Below, piece after piece: positions 45,190 to 64,000 of a stretch of 64,000 nucleotides of DNA. The notes below the pieces were generated by a model. It saw only the letters and a list, made by a program, of their open reading frames with translations. It ran no database searches and was not told the DNA's origin. How positions within the stretch are numbered: position 1 is the stretch's first letter; each line of letters opens with the position of its first letter. Source of the DNA: Beggiatoa alba B18LD. GTDB lineage: Bacteria > Pseudomonadota > Gammaproteobacteria > Beggiatoales > Beggiatoaceae. A program made the position numbers and the translations under genes. The DNA is taken from contig NZ_JH600070.1 in the NCBI RefSeq assembly GCF_000245015.1, positions 2,667,588 to 2,731,587 of the forward strand, in the 5' to 3' direction.

Positions 45190-46233
45190 GTGAAAAATCA
45201 AATTTCTTTAACTTATCGTGATGCAGGAGTCGACATAGACAATGGCGACGCACTGGTCGAACGGATTAAACCGATTGCCCGTCGGACACATCGCCCCGAA
45301 ATGCTGGGCGGTATTGGCGGTTTTGGCGCATTGTTTGAAATCCCTTTAGACCGTTATCGCCAGCCTGTCTTAGTCTCTGGTACAGACGGCGTGGGAACAA
45401 AATTAAAACTCGCCATGCAGTTAGGTAAACACGACACAATTGGCATCGATTTAGTTGCCATGTGCGTTAATGATGTCCTAACCTCTGGTGCAGAACCATT
45501 ATTTTTCCTCGACTACTATGCAACAGGTGCGTTAGACGTAGAAATTGCTAGCAGTGTGATTAGTGGCATCGGTAAAGGCTGTGAACTCGCAGGGGCTGCG
45601 TTAGTCGGGGGTGAAACCGCAGAAATGCCCGGCATGTATCACGGTGAAGATTATGATTTAGCAGGCTTCTGTGTTGCAGTGGTGGAAAAATCAAAAATCA
45701 TCGACGGCAGTCAAGTGAAAGCAGGCGACGCGCTGATAGGGCTTGCCTCTAGTGGCGTACATTCTAACGGTTACTCCTTAGTGCGTAAGTTATTAACCTT
45801 AAGTAATGCCGATGTCCATCAAGCCTTTTATGGGCGGACACTGGGCGATACCCTGCTTGAACCCACCCGTATTTATGTAAAATCCATTTTAAAACTGCTT
45901 GAAAAAATTCCCGTTCACGCGCTTGCCCACATCACAGGCGGTGGCTTAACAGGAAATGTGCCACGTGTTTTACCCACAGGCTTATGTGCGCGGATTAATA
46001 CGAAAAGTTGGCATCGTCCGCCTGTTTTCGATTGGCTACAAACACAAGGCAATATCGCCGACGATGAAATGTATCGCACGTTTAACTGCGGTATTGGGAT
46101 GGTTGTCTGTGTCGCGCCAGCGGATTTAGATGCCACCATGCAATGCTTACACGATGCTGGGGAAACCGTGTGGCATATTGGCGAAGTAGTTGAAGATGCT
46201 ACAAACAGCATCATCTTACATGCTGGCGCATAA
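45190..46233 (+). CDS. purM: Phosphoribosylformylglycinamidine cyclo-ligase (AIR synthetase)
   Basis: 347 residues from a GTG start. It performs the ATP-dependent ring closure of FGAM to AIR in purine synthesis. Signature sequences are [75 protein letters not shown] and [16 protein letters not shown]. The stop overlaps the start of purN (TAATG), so the two consecutive-pathway enzymes are translationally coupled, as in many gammaproteobacteria. Confidence 0.97.
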   Translation: MKNQISLTYRDAGVDIDNGDALVERIKPIARRTHRPEMLGGIGGFGALFEIPLDRYRQPVLVSGTDGVGTKLKLAMQLGKHDTIGIDLVAMCVNDVLTSGAEPLFFLDYYATGALDVEIASSVISGIGKGCELAGAALVGGETAEMPGMYHGEDYDLAGFCVAVVEKSKIIDGSQVKAGDALIGLASSGVHSNGYSLVRKLLTLSNADVHQAFYGRTLGDTLLEPTRIYVKSILKLLEKIPVHALAHITGGGLTGNVPRVLPTGLCARINTKSWHRPPVFDWLQTQGNIADDEMYRTFNCGIGMVVCVAPADLDATMQCLHDAGETVWHIGEVVEDATNSIILHAGA

Positions 46234-46874
46234 TGGAACGATTGGCAGTTGTTATTTTAATCTCAGGACGAGGCAGTAATTTAAAAGCCATTATCGACGC
46301 GGCAGACCCGTTAGTGGACATCCGCGCAGTGATTAGCAACCGTCCACAAGCGCAGGGTTTAACATACGCAGAACAAGCAGGTATTCCCTGTGAAATCATA
46401 GACCATACCCAATTTGCTGACCGTGCAACGTTTGATACCGCCTTACAAATCTGTATCAACCGCTATCAAGCACAATTAGTGGTATTAGCGGGTTTCATGC
46501 GGATTTTAACCCCCGCTTTTATTCAACATTACTTAGGGCGTTTAATTAATATTCACCCGTCCCTATTACCTGCCTTTAAAGGCTTGCATACCCATCGGCA
46601 AGCCTTACAAGCTGGAGTAACAGAACACGGCGCGACCGTGCATTTTGTTACCCCAGAATTAGACAGCGGCGCGACGATTTTACAAGGACGTGTACCTGTC
46701 TATCACGATGATACAGAAGAACAATTAGCACAACGTGTGTTACAAATAGAACATCAACTTTACCCGCAAGTCATTCACTGGTTTGCTAAACGGCGTTTAT
46801 GCTTACAAGGGCATCAGGTTTATTTAGATAATCAACGATTAAATCCTGAAGACTACACCATTAAGCTGTTATAA
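46233..46874 (+). CDS. purN: Phosphoribosylglycinamide formyltransferase
   Basis: 213 residues. It transfers a formyl group from 10-formyl-THF to GAR. The N-terminal phosphate-binding ISGRGSNLKAIIDA, the folate site VVLAGFMRILTPAFI and the catalytic residues Asn and His in INIHPSLLPAFKG plus Asp in TPELDSGATILQG are all visible. Translation is coupled to purM by a one-base overlap. Confidence 0.96.
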   Translation: MERLAVVILISGRGSNLKAIIDAADPLVDIRAVISNRPQAQGLTYAEQAGIPCEIIDHTQFADRATFDTALQICINRYQAQLVVLAGFMRILTPAFIQHYLGRLINIHPSLLPAFKGLHTHRQALQAGVTEHGATVHFVTPELDSGATILQGRVPVYHDDTEEQLAQRVLQIEHQLYPQVIHWFAKRRLCLQGHQVYLDNQRLNPEDYTIKLL

Positions 46875-46991
46875 AAACAAACTCGATACAAGGGAATTGC
46901 CTGATTGTTTCTAGTTGTATTTTTTATCACTGTATCAACCATCAATCATCATCGTGTTGATTAACACTAAACTCCAAAAGGTCGTGATGTT

Positions 46992-47600
46992 ATGTTCCAA
47001 GACGCTTCAAAATATCCTATTCAAGACAATGCTGTTGATGTCCTGACATCTGTTTATCGTGACATTATCACCAATGTCGGTGAAGATGTGACTCGTGATG
47101 GTTTATTAAAAACCCCAGAGCGTGCCGCAAAAGCAATACTGCGTTTAACCAGCGGTTATCAACAAGATTTACAATCGATTGTCAATGGGGCGTTATTTGA
47201 ATCAGACAGTGACCAAGTTGTCTTAGTACGAGATATTGAATTTTATAGCTTATGTGAACATCACCTGTTGCCGTTTTTTGGTAAATGTCATGTTGGCTAT
47301 TTACCACGTGGCAAAGTGTTAGGTCTGTCTAAAGTCGCGCGAATTGTTGATATGTTCTCACGTCGCTTACAAATTCAAGAACAACTTACCCATCAAGTTG
47401 CTTTAGCAATTCAGGAATGTACAGATGCATATGGCGTTGGGGTTGTCATGGATGCACGTCATATGTGTATGATTATGCGGGGGGTAGAGAAACAAAGCTC
47501 AAGTACAACCACCTCCGCAATGCTTGGCACATTCCGCCAAAACCCTGCCGCCCGTGCGGAGTTCTTATCATTAATCGCATCCTCTAACTCTAGTTTATAA
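46992..47600 (+). CDS. folE: GTP cyclohydrolase I
   Basis: 202 residues. It converts GTP to 7,8-dihydroneopterin triphosphate, the first step of tetrahydrofolate synthesis. Zinc ligands are Cys and His in [20 protein letters not shown] and Cys in [27 protein letters not shown] and [21 protein letters not shown] are standard motifs (written in parts: [21 protein letters not shown]). It lies 117 bp after purN; folate supply and PurN's use of formyl-THF are metabolically linked. A palindromic repeat follows as terminator. Confidence 0.96.
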   Translation: MFQDASKYPIQDNAVDVLTSVYRDIITNVGEDVTRDGLLKTPERAAKAILRLTSGYQQDLQSIVNGALFESDSDQVVLVRDIEFYSLCEHHLLPFFGKCHVGYLPRGKVLGLSKVARIVDMFSRRLQIQEQLTHQVALAIQECTDAYGVGVVMDARHMCMIMRGVEKQSSSTTTSAMLGTFRQNPAARAEFLSLIASSNSSL

Positions 47601-47617
47601 TTCAAAGCGTTAATTAG

Positions 47618-47686
47618 AGACCTGCTAAGTTTTAAAAACCTAGCAGGTCTCTGTTTTGTTTTATAAAAATCGCCGAACTCAAGTTA
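47618..47686 (-). repeat. Dispersed palindromic repeat, copy 6 (hairpin and one terminus)
   Basis: This copy keeps the 33-nt palindrome (47618-47650, one mismatch) and the outer terminus (ATCGCCGAACTCAAGTTA), in reversed orientation, but lacks the internal inverted repeat. It fills the space between the convergent stops of folE and the sensor kinase, ending 2 bp before the latter's stop codon. Confidence 0.8.
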
Positions 47687-47688
47687 AA

Positions 47689-48975
47689 TTACGCTTTTCT
47701 TTCATAAGGAAAACGTAAACTCACACAATATATTCCCTCTCCTTCTTGGCGAATTAATTTCGCTTGCGTTCCATAATAAAATGCTAAACGTCGTTGGATA
47801 TTTTCTTGTCCAATACCATGCCCTTGATGAGTTTTAGGTTCTGTTGGTAAAGGGCTTTCTATGTCTAGGCAGATTCGTTGCCCATCAAATAAACCTGTTA
47901 CAACAATGACCCCTCCCTCTAATAAGGGTTGAATTCCATAATACACCGCGTTTTCTAACAAGGGTTGTAATGATAATGAAGGGATTAAGCTATCCATCGG
48001 TACATTATTCAGTTGCCATTCAACCTGTAAACGTTCACCAAGTCGCAACGTTTCTATATGTAAATATTGTTTACATAAACTGATTTCTTCCTCAATCGTC
48101 ACGCGCTCGCTCGCATCAGCCAGCGCGACACGAAAGAGTTCAGCAAAGTCTTCAACGGCTTGTTCTGCTTCTTTGGGTTGAAAGCGAATCAGGCTTGCAA
48201 TGGTATTCATGCTGTTAAAAAGAAAATGCGGGCGAATTTTGGATTGTAAGGCTTGGATATTAGCGTGTGCATTTGAATTGCTTTCTTGTTGTAATGAATA
48301 TTGTACGTATAGGTAACGTAAGACAATTGCGCTAACAATGGCACTAATGCCTAAATTGCGGAGTAGGAATAGGAGATGTTGTTCGGCTATGGGGCGGAAT
48401 GGAAAAGGTGTAAGTAAAAAAGCCACTAATTCGCTGAGAATAAAAGCAGTCAAAACAATATTGATATAAACCAGCGTGATTAATGCCTTACGCCCTGTGC
48501 TTTTATAAAATAAGTAGCTGAGAACCGCGCCACAAGTAATGGCAATCACTAATGTTGATTGTAGAATCAGCCAAAAATGTTGTACGGCAAAACTAAGATT
48601 AGGATGATTGATGTTTTCATCGATGAGCCATGCTACTTCTCCCACAATATTAGTGACCAGTAGAATGATGCAATAGCTGATGATGCCAACAATACTGTTG
48701 CTATTAAACTGTGTTAAAAACGGTTTTAAAACACAGAGTGTTGCCATGCTAAAGAGCGTAATCCATTGTACAAAAAGAGAGATAAGGGCTAAATCATTAA
48801 AAAAATTGCGAATAGTATAGCCCCAATCAAATCCCACTTTATTGAGCGGGGCTAAAGCAAGGATAAACGCGAGTAATTCTGTGAGTACGATGCCTAAAAA
48901 AACACTTTTAACACTGCAAAAGTCTGGTAGAAATAGGGGGGACGTATTCACAGAATATCGGGAGGTTTTTGCCAT
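47689..48975 (-). CDS. AlgZ/LytS-type sensor histidine kinase
   Basis: 428 residues. The N-terminal half has about six to seven hydrophobic helices. The His_kinase (PF06580-type) domain carries the phospho-acceptor His in LQSKIRPHFLFNSMNTIASL, followed by EEISLCKQYLHIETLRLGERL, the N-box-like PSLSLQPLLENAVYYGI and the glycine motif HGIGQENIQRRLAFYYG. AlgZ (FimS) of Pseudomonas, which shares these motifs, acts with AlgR to control pili and alginate. No LytTR-type response regulator is adjacent, so its partner must be encoded elsewhere. Confidence 0.88.
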   Translation of the reverse strand: MAKTSRYSVNTSPLFLPDFCSVKSVFLGIVLTELLAFILALAPLNKVGFDWGYTIRNFFNDLALISLFVQWITLFSMATLCVLKPFLTQFNSNSIVGIISYCIILLVTNIVGEVAWLIDENINHPNLSFAVQHFWLILQSTLVIAITCGAVLSYLFYKSTGRKALITLVYINIVLTAFILSELVAFLLTPFPFRPIAEQHLLFLLRNLGISAIVSAIVLRYLYVQYSLQQESNSNAHANIQALQSKIRPHFLFNSMNTIASLIRFQPKEAEQAVEDFAELFRVALADASERVTIEEEISLCKQYLHIETLRLGERLQVEWQLNNVPMDSLIPSLSLQPLLENAVYYGIQPLLEGGVIVVTGLFDGQRICLDIESPLPTEPKTHQGHGIGQENIQRRLAFYYGTQAKLIRQEGEGIYCVSLRFPYERKA

Positions 48976-49031
48976 GATGACGTTATAAAAGCGCGAATAA
49001 ATTCAGCTTATTATAACAGGTTAGGGATTAA

Positions 49032-49829
49032 CTATGAATTCACTTCAACGAAGCATTTTACGCCAATTCGTAACTTTCCATCGGGGTTAGGCATTTGTAC
49101 GATGATTTTTACCGTATCAGTACTTGCATCAGTGATAGGAGAAATATAAGTAATTTTGCCTGCTACGGGTGTGAGTTCTAATTGTGGAAATTTAACATTG
49201 ACTGCTTGGTCAGTTTTTAACTTCAATGCTTCTGCGGTTGGGACGTTAATCGTCGCTTGTAATGGGTTTGTACTCACCAATGTCACCACTTTAACGTCAT
49301 TACCGCCAACCAATTCGGCAACATCTTTATGTACTTCTGTCACAACCCCGTTGATAGGACTGCGAAGTGTACGGCGTGCAATTTGCGTTTCTAATTGTTT
49401 ATATTCCATTTCACTGATTTGCATTGCTTCACGGGCGGCTTGGGTCTCCGCAACTGCCGATTCTAATTCGATTTGAGTCTGGCTGACTTCTGATTGCTGT
49501 GCGTTACCTTTAGCAAGCAAGGGCAATAAACGGTCTAAGCGGTCACGCCGTAATTTTTCAATTGCTCGAGCAGCGGTTAAACGTCCAGACGCGCCTTTTT
49601 TTGCTTTCGCAACCGCTAGCGCGGCAACTAAGATTTGCGAATCTAAAACGACAAGGACTTGCCCTGTTTTCACTTTGTCGCCTTCTTTCACTTTAATGGC
49701 TTCTAACACACCCATTTCAGGGGCAGCAACTTCAATTTCTTGTTCTGATTCTGTAAAGCCTTCGTATTCGACCGCAAATGCAAAAGTTCCCCAACAAAGT
49801 AACAAACCAAATGGTATGACTTTAAGCAT
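49032..49829 (-). CDS. HlyD/RND-type periplasmic adaptor protein
   Basis: 265 residues with a signal peptide (MLKVIPFGLLLCWGTFAFA) and a strong GGAG site. A biotinyl-lipoyl-like half (VAAPEMGVLEAIKVKEGDKV), a helical hairpin (about 75-150) and the second lipoyl half (RTLRSPINGVVTEVHKDVAE) are followed by a beta-barrel. This is the order in membrane-fusion proteins of tripartite efflux or secretion systems. It is shorter than usual and no inner-membrane pump or outer channel is encoded beside it. Confidence 0.85.
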   Translation of the reverse strand: MLKVIPFGLLLCWGTFAFAVEYEGFTESEQEIEVAAPEMGVLEAIKVKEGDKVKTGQVLVVLDSQILVAALAVAKAKKGASGRLTAARAIEKLRRDRLDRLLPLLAKGNAQQSEVSQTQIELESAVAETQAAREAMQISEMEYKQLETQIARRTLRSPINGVVTEVHKDVAELVGGNDVKVVTLVSTNPLQATINVPTAEALKLKTDQAVNVKFPQLELTPVAGKITYISPITDASTDTVKIIVQMPNPDGKLRIGVKCFVEVNS

Positions 49830-50165
49830 TTTTATCTCCTTTTTTTAAAAAAATAAATTGAATCTTAACACTACTCAAAAATTCAAACTGATTAGTATGA
49901 TTAATAAAGAATTTTTTTATTAAAAAGCTTAAAAACAGGTGTACTATAAGCTAATCTAAGAATAAACTACAATCAAATTTCATGAAGCCTAAAAAACATT
50001 ATGTTAAAATAAAGTAATGAATTAAAGCTTTAATTTAAACTATTGATTATAAAAATAAAAACAACTTTAGCTACAGCATTCTTAATCGTTGCTTAAGGCA
50101 TCGTTACGGTAAAAAACGCCATAAATCGCTATCTATTTAGTATCACTAACAATAGGGTTCTCAAC
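49830..50165. other. AT-rich intergenic region, no gene seen
   Basis: This 336-bp gap lies between the divergent adaptor and acidic-repeat genes and must contain both promoters. It holds a 16-bp perfect palindrome (AATTAAAGCTTTAATT, 50020-50035), which may be an operator or chance in AT-rich DNA. No ORF or RNA gene could be supported. Confidence 0.45.
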
Positions 50166-51548
50166 GTGATAAATATTTTTTTAACCCCTATAAAACATAG
50201 AAAAGTTTATAAACACCTTGTATTCATTAGTTTGCTGATGTTGATAGCTGGTTCAGCGTGGGCTACTTCACCAAAGGAAGAACAAGAAATTGTATTAGCG
50301 GTTGCAACAGTCAATATTGCCAGTGATGATGGCAGCGTTCCTGAAGGTGAGCCTATTTATAATGAAACTGATACGGGATATGAACCAGAAACCGAAGTTC
50401 CCCCCGTTTCTGACGGTGAACCCGTTATTGAAGAACCCGCAATTGAGCCTGAGCCAGAAACCGAAGTGCCTCCCGTTTCTGATGGCGAACCCGTTATTGA
50501 AGAACCAACAACTGAGCCTGAGCCAGAAACCGAAGTGCCTCCCGTTTCTATTCCCAGTGATGGCCCTAAAACAACAATTACCGCAACTTTGCATGTATTT
50601 ATGCAGGAAAATACGCATCAGTTAGCAGGCTTTTATTTTGATTTACCTGCATTACCGACAACAGGGCAGTTACAAGCGGCTACCCTGCATTTCAAAAATG
50701 CACAAGCAGGGGAATATATAACAGGTCAATTTGATATTTATGCAGAAATGGCTTCTACTCCCGTGCTGTTTTCGCTGAAAAATCCGTTAACACCGCGTCA
50801 ATTATCCACTTATGCAAGCCCGTATGTGCCTCATAGCCATTGGCAAGCAGATGAAGCATGGACGTTAGACGTAACCCGCCCTGTACAAGCTGTTTTACAA
50901 GCAGATCGTTGCAATCAAGCTTTAGCGTTAATTGCGAAAAGCACAGATAAACAAGGTTATAATTTTCAACATTATACGGTTAATGAAAAAACAGTTTATT
51001 TAGAATTAACCTTTGCAGGACAACAACAGGTTGCGACTGATGCAAGTCGCTGTATCGTGACACAAGATACATTAACAGCATTAAACGCATTACCCAGTCT
51101 TGCAGGATTAAGCGTGGCAAAAACAGCGGAAGGTTTGTTATACGCGACTATTGACGGCGTAAAGTTTATGTTAGCCCCATTAGCATTAGTGGAAAAAAGC
51201 TTCACGAAGCAAGCTGTTGAAGCATTATCGGCAGGACAATTCAGTTTTGTATTAGCAAATGGTCAAACTTTAGTCACAACGCCTGTTGTGCAAGATTTAC
51301 CCGTTTTTAAACAAGCTATTAAGACTATTAATGGTTTAGGAAATGCAACTGTCACGACGACAGCAGATGGCAAAGTCATCATTCAACAAAATGGGGTCAC
51401 TCATTACACCTTAATACCTGATATCAGCTCAACGCCTGTACTTTCCAGCTCTTCACTGGGATTAATCTTACAAACAGAATATATGTCATTTGTCTTTCTG
51501 GATGCTCAAGGACAGAAGCGCGAACAGCGTTTGTATTTTGTTTGGTAA
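50166..51548 (+). CDS. Exported protein with acidic proline-rich repeats
   Basis: 460 residues from a GTG start. The N-terminal hydrophobic segment (HLVFISLLMLIAGSAWA) is a signal peptide. Residues about 60-135 hold two full and one partial 23-residue repeats (PETEVPPVSDGEPVIEEP; 69-bp period, 50385-50550), a likely extended spacer. The following domain (TTITATLHVFMQENTHQLAGFYF ... AATLHFKNAQAGEYITGQFDIY) resembles DNRLRE-like carbohydrate-binding folds with predicted beta strands. The C-terminal part is of unknown type. It lies upstream of the giant DUF4347 gene on the same strand and may be a surface or matrix component. Confidence 0.65.
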   Translation: MINIFLTPIKHRKVYKHLVFISLLMLIAGSAWATSPKEEQEIVLAVATVNIASDDGSVPEGEPIYNETDTGYEPETEVPPVSDGEPVIEEPAIEPEPETEVPPVSDGEPVIEEPTTEPEPETEVPPVSIPSDGPKTTITATLHVFMQENTHQLAGFYFDLPALPTTGQLQAATLHFKNAQAGEYITGQFDIYAEMASTPVLFSLKNPLTPRQLSTYASPYVPHSHWQADEAWTLDVTRPVQAVLQADRCNQALALIAKSTDKQGYNFQHYTVNEKTVYLELTFAGQQQVATDASRCIVTQDTLTALNALPSLAGLSVAKTAEGLLYATIDGVKFMLAPLALVEKSFTKQAVEALSAGQFSFVLANGQTLVTTPVVQDLPVFKQAIKTINGLGNATVTTTADGKVIIQQNGVTHYTLIPDISSTPVLSSSSLGLILQTEYMSFVFLDAQGQKREQRLYFVW

Positions 51549-51632
51549 AAATATTGATAGCTTGGTAGGACAGCCTTCATCAATCATTCATTTAAAGAAT
51601 AAAAAAGCGTGATGATGACGGTTAAAAAATGA

Positions 51633-64000
<12,368 letters not shown>

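Noticed and set aside
44948-45253. 101-residue minus-strand ORF before the polytopic membrane protein, overlapping it by ATGA
   Set aside because: Its first part overlaps the conserved N-terminus of purM, its composition is atypical and no motif is present. The remainder is AT-rich promoter DNA.
50302-50625. Plus-strand ORF in another frame over the acidic repeats
   Set aside because: It is produced by the repeated 69-bp DNA read out of frame. The main frame has a signal peptide and a long downstream domain.

Overview
The window looks like the chromosome of a gammaproteobacterium with an AT-leaning genome. The housekeeping genes (sdhCDAB plus sdhE, purM-purN, folE, cysM), a CptB/SdhE-type assembly factor, a SanA-like protein and an AlgZ-type sensor kinase fit that class. 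The very long secreted repeat proteins and the many dispersed palindromic repeats resemble filamentous sulfur bacteria of the Beggiatoa/Thiotrichales type. That lineage call is an inference from gene content; no rRNA gene is present to settle it.

Layout. 1-661: tail of a 2OG-Fe(II) oxygenase-like gene. About 1.0-9.05 kb: a mosaic secreted protein of about 2,680 residues (haemagglutinin-like N-terminus, beta-helix, LRR, FN3, choice-of-anchor-D-like and cadherin-like repeats). 9.05-9.5 kb: two copies of a dispersed palindromic repeat. 9.5-12.7 kb: a minus-strand secreted TPR protein broken by an IS5-family insertion sequence whose transposase needs a -1 frameshift. 12.9-22.2 kb: a methyltransferase, then a minus-strand run holding a nucleotidyltransferase-like protein, a HAD phosphatase, a hybrid response regulator/kinase, a periplasmic ClpP-like protease with a coiled coil, an unknown coiled-coil protein, CysM and a sigma-54 activator. 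22.5-28.5 kb: a DegT aminotransferase and sugar transferase pair, then a CHASE2 Ser/Thr kinase, a PP2C phosphatase and a frameshifted Sel1 protein. 28.7-32.2 kb: a carbamoyltransferase/SxtJ/DUF5989 operon divergent from an SGNH hydrolase. 32.2-33.9 kb: debris (a shortened Sel1 copy, a decayed copy of the PP2C 3' end, a 77-bp MITE) and an AT-rich TOPRIM gene. 34.4-39.1 kb: succinate dehydrogenase, SdhE and a MipA-like porin. 39.2-45 kb: MoxR ATPase, SanA, a MASE1 adenylate cyclase, a lone MlaF-like ATPase and a polytopic membrane protein. 45.2-47.6 kb: purM, purN, folE. 47.7-51.5 kb: AlgZ-like kinase, HlyD-like adaptor, acidic-repeat exported protein. 51.7 kb to the end: a DUF4347 protein of more than 4,100 residues, open at the window edge, with DUF11-like and SdrD-B-like repeats including three tandem 705-bp units.

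How the parts may work together. The DegT aminotransferase and sugar transferase form a translationally coupled pair for surface glycan synthesis. The carbamoyltransferase cluster may decorate a glycan. The CHASE2 kinase and PP2C form an opposed phosphorylation switch. sdhCDAB plus SdhE is a complete complex II set.

Mobile and repeat DNA is the most unusual theme. One palindromic family occurs at least six times, mostly at gene ends. It has nested inverted repeats whose arms change together between copies, and in one place it supplies a gene's stop codon. A second 77-bp family with TA target duplication occurs twice, once inside a decayed duplicate of the PP2C gene end.
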